This document shows, piece by piece, positions 16,771 to 25,560 of a DNA stretch of 35,723 nt. The translations under genes and the position numbers were made by a program. Source of the stretch: CAYSQW01 sp964433135 (GTDB lineage Bacteria > Acidobacteriota > Aminicenantia > Aminicenantales > Aminicenantaceae); NCBI GenBank assembly GCA_964433135.1, contig CAYSQW010000037.1, positions 1 to 35,723 on the forward strand. Direction: 5' to 3'. How positions within the stretch are numbered: position 1 is the stretch's first letter; the number at the start of each line of letters is the position of its first letter. The notes under the pieces were generated by a model. The model was not told the DNA's origin. It made no database searches and saw only the letters and a list, made by a program, of their open reading frames with translations.

Positions 16771-17796
16771 CTATTCACATCTTTTTCCATAGAAAGCAAG
16801 CCACAGAATGCTGAGTATACCCAAAGAGTATTCGAAGAGATTGGTAATCAGGTGAAGACCGATTCCCGAAAGGACGGCAAGGTCGGCCGTATGTGCTCCG
16901 GTGCCGTCGATACCCAACAAGTTGAAGGTCAAGGCCCAGGCCGATTCCCAAGTGCCGAATCCGGCCAATCCTTTGATGGGAAGGGCTCCGGTCAATTCAG
17001 CGCCTGTAATGCCCAGGATGGTTTTAAAAAAACTGATATCGGGTCGCATTAATCCGAAACCGCGAAGAAGCGAGAGGAGCAGCAGGTAGAGCGAAACGTA
17101 TTTTGCCCCTCGGATGGCGCATGAGAGCCAGAGGATCTTGATGTGGATTCTCCGTTTTCGGATATGTTCGAGCTCAGTTATGGTCATGCGGGTTTTCTCC
17201 TGCACAACGCGAGCCCATTTATGGGATTGAAGATGAAAACGAGAGATCATATTCCCGATAATCATCAGAAATACCCGCGCGAGGGGGATGACCTTCCAGA
17301 GAATCAAAGCGGTCAACAGCAGGAAAAAAGCGGCGGAAAACAGAAGCACGGGCCCTGAAAGTTGAGTGGCACGCAGGCCGACGAGCAAAACGGATAAGAT
17401 AACGAAGGGGCCAAGGGTTATAAAATCAAAGATAAAACCTACGACAAAGGTGGAAGCCGCGGTTTCGAATGAAAAATTCAAGCGGCGGTTGAGTACGTAA
17501 ATGTAGGAAAGGGATCCGATGCGTGCCGGGAAAAGGTCGACGAAAAGATTGCGAATGAAGGTGACCAGCAGAATATCTCTATGGCTGATGGTGTTTGGAG
17601 GAAGAAGGCAGCGGTAGCGCCAGGCGCGAAGAACGGATGCCGTAAGCGCAGCGCCAAAATAGGCTAATAGTGAGGGGATATGGATTCGTGAGAACAAACG
17701 GACCAGATCCTCTATACGGATCCGGGAGAACAGGATGGCCAGTAAACCGGCGGATAGGATTATGGACAGGGACGTGGAGACGACCTTTCTTTTCAC
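16771..17796 (-). CDS. Flippase-like membrane protein (LPG-synthase transmembrane / UPF0104 family)
   Basis: A 341-residue polytopic membrane protein with about eight hydrophobic helices, beginning TSLSIILSAGLLAILFSRI. The segments VLRAWRYRCLLP, FIRNLFVDLFPARIGSLSY and LPIKGLAGFGTWESAW are the marks of the family that includes the membrane half of MprF and AglD-like proteins, which are thought to move lipids or lipid-linked compounds across the inner membrane. No synthetase domain is attached. The GTG at 17796 is the only start that keeps the whole first helix, but no ribosome site sits at the right distance from it; GGAGG at 17815-17819 instead serves an ATG at 17807 in another frame. Function in this organism is unknown. 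Confidence 0.78.
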   Translation of the reverse strand: MKRKVVSTSLSIILSAGLLAILFSRIRIEDLVRLFSRIHIPSLLAYFGAALTASVLRAWRYRCLLPPNTISHRDILLVTFIRNLFVDLFPARIGSLSYIYVLNRRLNFSFETAASTFVVGFIFDFITLGPFVILSVLLVGLRATQLSGPVLLFSAAFFLLLTALILWKVIPLARVFLMIIGNMISRFHLQSHKWARVVQEKTRMTITELEHIRKRRIHIKILWLSCAIRGAKYVSLYLLLLSLLRGFGLMRPDISFFKTILGITGAELTGALPIKGLAGFGTWESAWALTFNLLGIDGTGAHTADLAVLSGIGLHLITNLFEYSLGILSILWLAFYGKRCE

Positions 17797-17802
17797 GGTG
17801 AT

Positions 17803-17832
17803 ATCATATGTTTTCCTCCGTTAAAATGTCAA
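17803..17832 (-). promoter_or_regulatory. Promoter and start region of the flippase-like gene
   Basis: Minus strand: TTGACA (17827-17832), 18 bases, TATGAT (17803-17808). A transcript from it would begin at about the GTG start codon at 17796. Within the same stretch GGAGG (17815-17819) lies seven bases before an ATG (17807) that opens a four-codon frame (MISP) whose TGA overlaps the GTG. The two readings exclude each other unless a second promoter lies further upstream. Confidence 0.45.
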
Positions 17833-17850
17833 TTCCAAGGCTTTGATTGT

Positions 17851-17879
17851 TTGACTGCCGAAGGGGAAAGACCTATAAT
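17851..17879 (+). promoter_or_regulatory. Near-consensus sigma70-type promoter of nadC-nadB
   Basis: TTGACT (17851-17856), exactly 17 bases, TATAAT (17874-17879). The predicted transcript start, 17885-17887, lies immediately before the ATG at 17888, leaving no room for a leader or ribosome site. Confidence 0.75.
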
Positions 17880-17887
17880 CGAACATC

Positions 17888-18730
17888 ATGATAAATCAAG
17901 AAATAGACGCCATTGTGACGGCCGCTCTTCAAGAGGATATGCCGGAGGGCGATATAACTTCGGAAAGCATGATCCCGGCGGATTCGACATCGCATGCGGT
18001 TATTATCGCTAAAGAGGACGGGATATTAGCTGGGATCGATGTCGCGGAACATGTTTTTCATAAAGTGGACCCGGACATTGTGATGAAGAAAGCCGCTGCC
18101 GACGGCAGCCGGTTAAATCGGGGAAATCTTATAGCCGAAGTACGCGGATCATCCATTTCTTTACTCAAGGCGGAACGCACAGCGTTGAATTTCATGCAGA
18201 GAATGTCGGGAATCGCCACCTACACCAACCGTTTCGTCAAGGTTTTGGAAGGAACATCCACCAAGGTTCTCGACACCCGGAAAACCACGCCCAATCTACG
18301 AATCCTGGAAAAGTATGCGGTCAAACAGGGAGGGGGAACCAATCACCGTTTCAGCCTTTCGGATATGGTTTTGATAAAAGACAATCACCTGGAGCTGGTG
18401 GGCAGTATACGATGTGCCGTTCAAGCCGCACACGCCAAAGTAGGATCCGAAATAAAGGTGGAAGTCGAAACGAAAAATCTGGAGGAAGTTAGGGAAGCTC
18501 TGGAAAGCGGAGCGGACATCATCATGCTGGATAATATGTCTCCGGATGCTGTGAGGGAAGCTGTAAGATATGTCGGCGGGCGAATTCCGCTGGAGGTGTC
18601 AGGCAACGTGGATCTTGATAAAGCCGCCGAACTTGCGCTCCTGGGAGTCGATTACATCTCAGTCGGCGGTCTGACGCATTCCTTCAAATCCCTGGATATC
18701 AGCATGCTGTTTCGGAAAGAGGAGGGTTGA
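17888..18730 (+). CDS. nadC: Nicotinate-nucleotide pyrophosphorylase (carboxylating)
   Basis: A 280-residue quinolinate phosphoribosyltransferase, which turns quinolinate and PRPP into nicotinate mononucleotide in de novo NAD synthesis. The N-terminal ALQEDMPEGDITSES, the active-site stretch LDTRKTTPNLRILEKYAVKQ, GGGTNHRFSLSDMVLIKDNH, the VEVETKNLEE strand and the GVDYISVGGLTHS end are all intact, and the length is normal. No Shine-Dalgarno sequence precedes the ATG and the promoter is so close that translation may be leaderless. The stop overlaps the nadB start as TGATG. The quinolinate synthase gene nadA, often nearby, is not in the window. Confidence 0.95.
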   Translation: MINQEIDAIVTAALQEDMPEGDITSESMIPADSTSHAVIIAKEDGILAGIDVAEHVFHKVDPDIVMKKAAADGSRLNRGNLIAEVRGSSISLLKAERTALNFMQRMSGIATYTNRFVKVLEGTSTKVLDTRKTTPNLRILEKYAVKQGGGTNHRFSLSDMVLIKDNHLELVGSIRCAVQAAHAKVGSEIKVEVETKNLEEVREALESGADIIMLDNMSPDAVREAVRYVGGRIPLEVSGNVDLDKAAELALLGVDYISVGGLTHSFKSLDISMLFRKEEG

Positions 18731-20301
18731 TGACGGAACAACATATAGAAACCGATGTACTGGTGATCGGATGCGGCATCAGCGGGGCCAGTGCCGCTCT
18801 GGAAGCCGCAAAAAGCGGAATGCGGGTTCTTATCGTCACCAAACATGTCGATCCCGAGGAATCCAATACCTATTATGCGCAGGGAGGCATCGTTTCCCTG
18901 GGGCTGGACGATCGGCCTGAGATCCTCCAAGAAGATATTCTGGAGAGCGGAGACGATATCAATAATCCGGAAGCTGTGGCTCTCCTGGCACGTGAAGGCA
19001 AGGAGCTGGTCGATAAGATTCTCATAAAGGAACTGAAGATACCATTCGCCCGAAGTTCATCCGATGAGTTGGACTACGCGCAGGAAGCGGCGCATTCGCG
19101 TCGGCGCATTCTTCACGTAAAGGATACGACCGGAAAAACCATACAGGAAGGTTTTATTGCCGCGTTAAAGAGAAATGAAAACGTCACCATAATGACGGAT
19201 TATACGGCGGTTGATTTGCTGACGATCCCTCACCATTCCAATAATCCGACTTCATTTTATCGGGAACCCCGATGTATCGGTGCTTATGTGCTGGACAACC
19301 AAAGCGGGAAAGTGAAGATCGTGCGTGCGCAATCAACGGTGCTCGCAACCGGGGGATGCGGCGCCGTATTTCTCTTCACGTCGAATCCAGCCGGCGCCAT
19401 AGGGGACGGGTATGCCATGGCGTATCGCGCGGGGGCCCGAACTGTGAACATGGAGTATATCCAGTTTCACCCCACGATCCTTTTCCACCGGGATGCCGAA
19501 GCGTTCCTCATCTCCGAAGCGGTACGGGGTGAGGGAGCGGTCCTCATCACGAAGGACGGTCGGAAATTCATGAGGGATTATAATAAAAAGAAAGAACTTG
19601 CGCCGAGAGATGAAGTGACCCGTGCGATCTATGCGGAGATGATCAACAGCAACTCGAATTACGTGATGCTGGACCTCGCTTCCCACGCCACGATCGACAT
19701 CAAGAAACGATTTCCCAACATCCACCGAACCTGCCTGAATTACGGAATAGATATCACGCGGGAGCCGATCCCGGTGGTGCCCGCGGCGCACTACTGCTGC
19801 GGAGGAGTCCTGATCGATCTGAACGGAAGTAGTTCGCTGAAAGGCTTATATGCCGTTGGAGAGGTCTCCTGCACCGGAGTTCACGGAGCCAACCGGCTGG
19901 CCTCCACATCGCTGCTGGAAGGATTGGTGTGGGGTACCCGGGCGGCCCGCGATATCGTATCCCGCAATGACGCAGTAAATAATTATGATCCCGCCAATAT
20001 AAGGCAGTGGTATTACCCAGAGGTCGAGGAGGAGATCGATCCGGCGCTGATCAACCAGGATTGGCTCACCATACGTTCAACCCTGTGGAACTATGCCGGG
20101 ATCATCAGGACCCCAAAGAGGTTGATGAGGGCACGTGCGGACTTGAATTATCTGAAGCACAGGATCGAAAAGTTTTATAAACAGGCCCGGATGGATCCTC
20201 AGGTCGTGGGACTGAAGCACGGGATTCAAGTTGCGCTGATGATCACGAACGCCGCCTTGAACAATCCCGTGAGCCGAGGCGCTCATTACATGAAGAATTG
20301 A
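18730..20301 (+). CDS. nadB: L-aspartate oxidase
   Basis: A 523-residue FAD enzyme that oxidises L-aspartate to iminoaspartate, the first step of de novo NAD synthesis. The FAD-binding motif GCGISG is at residues 14-19, followed by the SNTYYAQGGIVSLG loop, the ATGGCGAVFLFTSNPAGAIG segment and the PAAHYCCGGVLIDLNG and GVHGANRLASTSLLEGLVWG regions. The helical C-terminal domain is present. The ATG at 18730 is chosen because AGGAGGG lies just upstream; a TTG at 18727 is too near that site. It shares the nadC transcript, and the pair supplies two of the three de novo pathway enzymes. Confidence 0.95.
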   Translation: MTEQHIETDVLVIGCGISGASAALEAAKSGMRVLIVTKHVDPEESNTYYAQGGIVSLGLDDRPEILQEDILESGDDINNPEAVALLAREGKELVDKILIKELKIPFARSSSDELDYAQEAAHSRRRILHVKDTTGKTIQEGFIAALKRNENVTIMTDYTAVDLLTIPHHSNNPTSFYREPRCIGAYVLDNQSGKVKIVRAQSTVLATGGCGAVFLFTSNPAGAIGDGYAMAYRAGARTVNMEYIQFHPTILFHRDAEAFLISEAVRGEGAVLITKDGRKFMRDYNKKKELAPRDEVTRAIYAEMINSNSNYVMLDLASHATIDIKKRFPNIHRTCLNYGIDITREPIPVVPAAHYCCGGVLIDLNGSSSLKGLYAVGEVSCTGVHGANRLASTSLLEGLVWGTRAARDIVSRNDAVNNYDPANIRQWYYPEVEEEIDPALINQDWLTIRSTLWNYAGIIRTPKRLMRARADLNYLKHRIEKFYKQARMDPQVVGLKHGIQVALMITNAALNNPVSRGAHYMKN

Positions 20302-20302
20302 G

Positions 20303-20317
20303 CCGCGGATCCCGCGG
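20303..20317 (+). terminator. Possible weak terminator hairpin after nadB
   Basis: CCGCGGATCCCGCGG can fold into a six-pair G/C stem with a three-base loop, one base after the nadB stop. The T run follows only after 13 bases and belongs to the next promoter, so it may merely slow transcription. Confidence 0.3.
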
Positions 20318-20324
20318 TGTCCGG

Positions 20325-20352
20325 TTGACTTTTTCAGGTAGAGAAATAAAAT
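20325..20352 (+). promoter_or_regulatory. Candidate promoter of the ileS-lspA-lgt-rluD operon
   Basis: TTGACT (20325-20330), 16 bases, TAAAAT (20347-20352). The ribosome site TAGGAG lies six bases before the ATG at 20399. No T-box leader for isoleucine control is visible in the 97-base gap. Confidence 0.5.
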
Positions 20353-20398
20353 ATCTTATTCTATAATAACGAAATAAAAGCACACCTAGGAGTATACC

Positions 20399-23176
20399 AT
20401 GGCTGACGGCAGAAAGATCAAAGAGACGCTGAATCTTCCGCAAACATCGTTTTCCATGAAAGCGAAACTGGCGCAAAAAGAGCCGGAAATCATTAAAAAA
20501 TGGGAAGATATGAATCTTTACGGCGGAATACAGGAAAAGAGAAAAGACGCTCCGGCTTTTATTCTTCATGACGGACCGCCGTATGCGAATGGAAATATCC
20601 ATCTTGGGACGGCAATGAATAAGGTCCTGAAGGATTTCATTATAAAAACCCAAAACATGATGGGATGCCGTGCTCCCTATGTGCCTGGTTGGGACTGCCA
20701 CGGCCTTCCCATCGAAATCAAAGTGGATCAACAATTGGGGGCCGCAAAGAAAGATATGTCGATCATAGGTTTTAGAGAGGAATGCAAGAAATATGCGCTG
20801 AAATTCGTAGATATCCAGCGGAATCAATTCAAGCGACTGGGCGTGATCGGGGAGTGGAACGATCCCTACCTGACCATGCGGCCTGAATATGAAGCTGAAA
20901 TCCTGCGCCATCTGGCCGCTTTCTTTGCCGGGGGGAATGTGTACAAAGGGAAAAAACCCGTGCATTGGTGCTGTCAGTGCCAAACCGCCCTGGCCGAGGC
21001 GGAAATCGAGTATCACGATCATAAATCCCCTTCGATCTACGTGAAATTTCCGATGGTCTCCGACATCTCGGAAAAATTCCCTGCTCTCAAAGGGAAAAGA
21101 GTGTCTGTGTTGATCTGGACGACGACTCCCTGGACGCTCCCAGCGAACCTGGCGATCGCATTCCATCCGGAATATGAATACGCGGCGGTCGAGGTCGGGG
21201 ATGAAGTTTATATAGCCGCAAAACGTCTGTGGCCGGTGCTGACGGAAGAGCTGAGTTTTCATGAAACCCGGGAATTGGTTGTGTTCAGCGGAAAGGAAAT
21301 GGAGGGTTACAAGGCGCGTCATCCTTTTATCGATCGCGAATCTCTGTTCGTGCTGGCGGATTACGTCACACTCGATCAGGGCACGGGGTGTGTCCATACG
21401 GCTCCCGGGCACGGGCAGGAGGATTTTCTGACCGGAATGAAATACGGGCTCGATGTATACAACCCCGTCGACAGTCGGGGAAATTTCATCCCCACGATTA
21501 AAAAATACGCGGGCATGAACGTTTTTGACGCCAACCGAGCCATCACCGAGGATATGTTGAGCGCGGGAACGATGCTGTACGCGGCGGATATCGTCCACTC
21601 CTATCCTCACTGCTGGCGGTGCAAGAAGCCCGTCATTTTCAGGGCGACGTCACAATGGTTTATCGACATGGATAAAAACAATCTTCGTTCCAAAGCCGGT
21701 AAAGCGCTGCATGAGGTCGATTGGATCCCGCAGTGGGGAGAAGAACGTATCGCCAACATGGTGGAAGCCCGGCCGGACTGGTGTATTTCCAGACAGAGAT
21801 CCTGGGGAGTGCCGATACCGGCATTCATCTGTAAAAACTGTGGACAGATCCTCGCCAACGAAGAGATCACCCTGAAAGTAGCAGATATATTTGAAAAAGA
21901 AGGGGCGAATGCCTGGTTCATCAAAGACGCTTCCGAGCTCCTGCCCGAAAACTCGGTGTGTCCTGAATGCGGGGGCGGTGCATTCAACAAGGAGAATAAT
22001 ATCCTGGATGTCTGGTTCGAATCCGGCGCGTCACATAATGTGCTCAAGCGTCGGCAGGACCATTCATGGCCGGCGGATGTTTACATCGAAGGGCATGATC
22101 AATACCGTGGCTGGTTCAACAGCTCCTTGCTGGTGGGCATCGCCGCGGAAGGGTCCTCGCCTTACAAAACATGCATCACTCACGGCTTCGTTCTTGACGA
22201 AAAGGGACGCAAGATGTCGAAATCCTTGGGCAATTTCATCGAACCGAGCGAGATCATCGACCGCAACGGGGCGGAGATCCTTCGTTTGTGGGTGGCGATG
22301 CTCAATTTCAAAGAAGATGTTCGGTTCGGAAAGGAGACGCTTCAGCGGTTGATCGAAGCGTACCGGAAAATCCGGAATACATGGCGTTTTGTGCTCGGAA
22401 ACCTCTATGACTTCAAACCGGATACGGAGACCATGGACAAAGAGTCCATGCAGAACTTCGATCGTTGGATCCTCGAGAGGTGCGAGCGGATGGGTAAAAA
22501 GATACTTGACGCCTACCGGCAGTACGAGTTCCATACGGTATTTCATGCACTGTACAATTTTTTCACGATCGACTTGAGTTCTTTCTACTTGGATGTGTTG
22601 AAGGACCGACTGTATTGTTCGGGCGCGGATTCCGAGCTCAGAAAATCAGCTCAGACAGCGCTGTTTTCCCTGCTGAAGACGACCCTCACGCTGATGGCGC
22701 CTATTTTACCTTTTACAACGGAGGAGGCTTGGGATGCGATGCCCGAATTTGCGGGAAAGGAAGCTTCTATCCATCTCGACTCTTTTTCCGGTTTTTCAAA
22801 CGTTTGGATGGAGCCCGACGCATTCCGGGAATGGGAAAACCTTGTTCCGGTAAGAGAACAGGTCCTCAAGGAATTGGAAACGGCACGAGAAGAGAAAATG
22901 ATCGGAAACTCGCTTGAAGCCGGAGTGACGCTGAAAGTTCCGAAAGCCATGAGAGATCTTTTCCATGGGATAGAAGATCAGCTGCCGGCGTTGTTCATCG
23001 TATCCGAAGTGAATCTTGATAACGGCGAAGGCGATGGTATCGAGATTGAAGTGATGAAAGCGAGAGGAAAGAAATGCGAGCGATGCTGGAATTATTCTCC
23101 TTATGTGGGGGAGAGTGACGGACATCCGACGTTTTGCCGAAGATGTGAAGATGTGGTGAAGGAGCTGGAAGGATGA
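20399..23176 (+). CDS. ileS: Isoleucyl-tRNA synthetase
   Basis: A 925-residue class I aminoacyl-tRNA synthetase of bacterial type. The HIGH-type motif is NIHLGT (residues 66-71) and the KMSKS loop is intact at 605-609 (GRKMSKSLGN). The editing domain carries VLIWTTTPWTLPANLAIAF and the DQGTGCVHTAPGHGQEDF block. A Cys-rich insertion with C-x-x-C pairs (ICKNCG and VCPECGG) sits before the LDVWFESGASH segment, and the C-terminal zinc finger reads CERCWNYS...FCRRCED. All elements needed for charging and proofreading are present. It leads a four-gene operon and overlaps lspA by ATGA, a common ileS-lspA pairing. Confidence 0.97.
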   Translation: MADGRKIKETLNLPQTSFSMKAKLAQKEPEIIKKWEDMNLYGGIQEKRKDAPAFILHDGPPYANGNIHLGTAMNKVLKDFIIKTQNMMGCRAPYVPGWDCHGLPIEIKVDQQLGAAKKDMSIIGFREECKKYALKFVDIQRNQFKRLGVIGEWNDPYLTMRPEYEAEILRHLAAFFAGGNVYKGKKPVHWCCQCQTALAEAEIEYHDHKSPSIYVKFPMVSDISEKFPALKGKRVSVLIWTTTPWTLPANLAIAFHPEYEYAAVEVGDEVYIAAKRLWPVLTEELSFHETRELVVFSGKEMEGYKARHPFIDRESLFVLADYVTLDQGTGCVHTAPGHGQEDFLTGMKYGLDVYNPVDSRGNFIPTIKKYAGMNVFDANRAITEDMLSAGTMLYAADIVHSYPHCWRCKKPVIFRATSQWFIDMDKNNLRSKAGKALHEVDWIPQWGEERIANMVEARPDWCISRQRSWGVPIPAFICKNCGQILANEEITLKVADIFEKEGANAWFIKDASELLPENSVCPECGGGAFNKENNILDVWFESGASHNVLKRRQDHSWPADVYIEGHDQYRGWFNSSLLVGIAAEGSSPYKTCITHGFVLDEKGRKMSKSLGNFIEPSEIIDRNGAEILRLWVAMLNFKEDVRFGKETLQRLIEAYRKIRNTWRFVLGNLYDFKPDTETMDKESMQNFDRWILERCERMGKKILDAYRQYEFHTVFHALYNFFTIDLSSFYLDVLKDRLYCSGADSELRKSAQTALFSLLKTTLTLMAPILPFTTEEAWDAMPEFAGKEASIHLDSFSGFSNVWMEPDAFREWENLVPVREQVLKELETAREEKMIGNSLEAGVTLKVPKAMRDLFHGIEDQLPALFIVSEVNLDNGEGDGIEIEVMKARGKKCERCWNYSPYVGESDGHPTFCRRCEDVVKELEG

Positions 23177-23667
23177 AGCGCAACCTACCTTATCTTGGAC
23201 TGATCGCTTTGCTGGTAGGCTTGGATCAGCTTTCCAAGTCGTTGATTCATGGAACCATGGCCCTTCACAGCAGCCGGGCCGTGATCCCCGGTTTTTTCAA
23301 TTTGAGTTACGTGCGCAACCGCGGAGCGATATTCGGTTTTTTTTCACAATCGCAGAACAAATTGGTCTTTGTATTGCTGACCGCGGCTTCTCTGATTGCT
23401 TTGAGCATCGTTTTGTATTATTTTCTCAAAGCCCCGTCCTCGGAAAAAATGATGAAATTTTCTTTGGCTTTGATTCTTGCCGGAGCCTTCGGAAATCAAA
23501 TTGACCGTATCATGCGCGGCTACGTTGTCGATTTTTTGGATTTTCACATCAAGCAGATGCACTGGCCGTTTTTTAACGTAGCGGATTCCTGTATCACCAT
23601 CGGCGCATTGGTCCTGATTTATATTTTCTTTTTTAAGAAAGGAGCAGCATGTTCCCCATCCTCGTAA
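23173..23667 (+). CDS. lspA: Lipoprotein signal peptidase II
   Basis: A 164-residue inner-membrane aspartyl protease that removes the signal peptide of diacylglyceryl-modified prolipoproteins. Four hydrophobic helices are apparent. The catalytic Asp pair is expected at D120 (GYVVDFLDF) and D138 (FNVADSCITIG), 18 residues apart as in the family; the NRGAIFGF and GAFGNQIDRI motifs are also present. The start overlaps the ileS stop (ATGA) and the end overlaps lgt by 19 bases. Being next to lgt, it joins two successive steps of lipoprotein maturation in one operon; the adaptor at 217 is one likely client. Confidence 0.95.
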   Translation: MKRNLPYLGLIALLVGLDQLSKSLIHGTMALHSSRAVIPGFFNLSYVRNRGAIFGFFSQSQNKLVFVLLTAASLIALSIVLYYFLKAPSSEKMMKFSLALILAGAFGNQIDRIMRGYVVDFLDFHIKQMHWPFFNVADSCITIGALVLIYIFFFKKGAACSPSS

Positions 23668-24434
23668 AAATCGGTCCCGTCACTATCCATACGTATGGAT
23701 TCATGATGGCTCTGGGCGTCGGCCTGGGGCTGTGGTTTATTTTTATTCAGGCTAAAAAGCAGGGGATGGAGGCTTCCCGCCTGATCGACATGGCTTTCTA
23801 TACCATCATCATCGCTCTCATCGGAGCCAAAGCGGTCCTGCTGGTAGGCGATCTGTCTTATTATTTCAAAAATCCTTCCGAACTGTTGAGCTTGGCGCGT
23901 TCCGGTGGTGTTTTTCAGGGAGGTCTGGCTTTCGGTTTTATATTCGCCATGTGGTATCTCTATAAGCACCGCATACCGACCTGGAAAGCCGCGGACGTAT
24001 TCGCTCCCGCGCTGGCTCTCGGGCATGCGTTCGGACGGGTCGGCTGTTTCAGCGCCGGGTGCTGCTACGGGCATGAATGTGCGGTTCCTTGGGGCGTTAC
24101 ATTTCATAGTGAATACGCCCACAGTCTCACGGGGATACCGCTCAATACGCCGCTGCATCCCACCCAGCTTTATGAGGCCGTTTTGAACTTTATCAATTTC
24201 GGAATCCTATTCTATATCTTGAAAAAGAAGAAGTTCGACGGACAGGTTTTTTCCTTCTATATCATCAATTATTCCGTATATCGATTTGTCATCGAATTCT
24301 TTCGCTTTCATCCCGATAAAGCTTATCTCTTCCAAAATCCTTCCAGCCTGTCTTATTCCCAGGTGTTTTGTATTTTCGGTTTGATCGGAGGGATTGTGCT
24401 GTTCATCCTCTTAAAAAAAAGGAAACGTGCCTAA
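23649..24434 (+). CDS. lgt: Prolipoprotein diacylglyceryl transferase
   Basis: A 261-residue polytopic membrane enzyme that moves a diacylglyceryl group from phosphatidylglycerol to the lipobox Cys. Family marks are IHTYGFMMALGVGLGLW near the start, SGGVFQGGLAFG, the signature GRVGCFSAGCCYG (residues 129-141, Cys-rich compared with the E. coli form) and HPTQLYEAVLNF. The ATG has AAAGGAG five bases upstream, inside the end of lspA. It overlaps the next gene by eight bases. Confidence 0.94.
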   Translation: MFPILVKIGPVTIHTYGFMMALGVGLGLWFIFIQAKKQGMEASRLIDMAFYTIIIALIGAKAVLLVGDLSYYFKNPSELLSLARSGGVFQGGLAFGFIFAMWYLYKHRIPTWKAADVFAPALALGHAFGRVGCFSAGCCYGHECAVPWGVTFHSEYAHSLTGIPLNTPLHPTQLYEAVLNFINFGILFYILKKKKFDGQVFSFYIINYSVYRFVIEFFRFHPDKAYLFQNPSSLSYSQVFCIFGLIGGIVLFILLKKRKRA

Positions 24435-25362
24435 AAGAATACTGCGGGTTAGGGACTTCACAGATGAATCCCCTCGTCTTGACGTCTTCCTGGCAACTAA
24501 AATCCCCGAACTCAGCCGTTCACGTTTGCATCGACTGATCAAAGAAGGAAAGGTGAGGGTGGACGGTTCGTCTGCCAAATCGGGCTCGAGGCTGCGTGGG
24601 GATGAGATCATCGAGATCGTATGGGCGGATGAGGAAGGAGATCAGATCGTTCCCGAGCCCATCGCGTTGGTATGGATATACCGCGACAATGACATCGCCG
24701 TGCTGAATAAAGAATCGGGGATGGTGGTGCACCCGGGGGCGGGGAACCGCAAACACACGCTGGTGCATGCGCTGCTGCATGAATATCCGGATCTCGCAGG
24801 CGTGGGGCCGGACGAAAGGCCGGGGATCGTTCACCGCTTGGACAAGGAAACCTCGGGTGTTTTGGTCGTTGCGCTCAATCTGCCCGCTTACGAGGAGCTT
24901 CAGCGGCAGTTTCGTTCCCGGGAGATTTCAAAAAGCTATCTGGCGCTGGTTGAGGGGCGTATGCCGCGAAAGGAGGGCGTTATCGATTGGAGCATTGGAC
25001 GCCATTCCAAGCATGGGGACAAAATGTCCATCAAGACACGCCGCCCGAAAAAGGCCGTCACCCAATGGGAGGTGAAGGAGGAACTGCCGGGATTCAGCCT
25101 GCTCACCGTCCGTCCGCTGACGGGGAGGACGCACCAGATCAGGGTTCATCTGGCTGCTTCCGGACGTCCGCTGATCGGAGACGCGCGTTACGGACGTATA
25201 AAAACAGATGTTCCCTGTCCGCGGCTTTTTCTCCATGCCAACACGCTTGAACTGACTCACCCGACAAGCGGTGAGCGGTGCGTATTCACGGCTCCCATGC
25301 CTCCCGATCTCGAAGAATATCTGAGCCGTCTCCGGGAACCGGACAACCGTGCGAAATCATGA
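24427..25362 (+). CDS. rluD: Ribosomal large subunit pseudouridine synthase, RluD/RluA family
   Basis: A 311-residue pseudouridine synthase. Residues about 15-75 are an S4 RNA-binding domain (LDVFLATKIPELSRSRLHRL). The catalytic motif HRLDKETSG places the active Asp at residue 139, and the family motifs GRTHQIRVHLAASG and PLIGDARYG follow. By length and S4 domain it is most like RluD, which modifies helix 69 of 23S rRNA, though RluC-type specificity cannot be excluded. The start is a GTG at 24427 preceded by AAGGA, overlapping the end of lgt. It is the last gene of the operon. Confidence 0.9.
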   Translation: MPKRILRVRDFTDESPRLDVFLATKIPELSRSRLHRLIKEGKVRVDGSSAKSGSRLRGDEIIEIVWADEEGDQIVPEPIALVWIYRDNDIAVLNKESGMVVHPGAGNRKHTLVHALLHEYPDLAGVGPDERPGIVHRLDKETSGVLVVALNLPAYEELQRQFRSREISKSYLALVEGRMPRKEGVIDWSIGRHSKHGDKMSIKTRRPKKAVTQWEVKEELPGFSLLTVRPLTGRTHQIRVHLAASGRPLIGDARYGRIKTDVPCPRLFLHANTLELTHPTSGERCVFTAPMPPDLEEYLSRLREPDNRAKS

Positions 25363-25423
25363 AACCGCTTCGGACGGAGGCCCATCCGTTCTGATGAAAT
25401 CATCCTCAAAAACCTTTTTATTC

Positions 25424-25453
25424 TTGAGTATGCATGAATATTTGTTGTATGAT
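25424..25453 (+). promoter_or_regulatory. Candidate promoter of the EF-G paralogue gene
   Basis: TTGAGT (25424-25429), 18 bases, TATGAT (25448-25453), about 100 bases before the start codon. A moderate match in the 198-base gap after rluD; nothing else is evident in that gap. Confidence 0.4.
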
Positions 25454-25560
25454 ACCGGTTGTATTTTTTGTCGTCTTCGGATGGTTTTACCGCGTCAGGA
25501 GGATGTATCCGGAATGACCTGAAGATGAATAAATAATCGACAATTGATGGAGGCTTGAAG

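Noticed and set aside
25369..25430. Terminator after rluD from ACGGA/TCCGT and CTCAA/TTGAG inverted repeats
   Set aside because: Stems are only five pairs and neither is followed by a T run.
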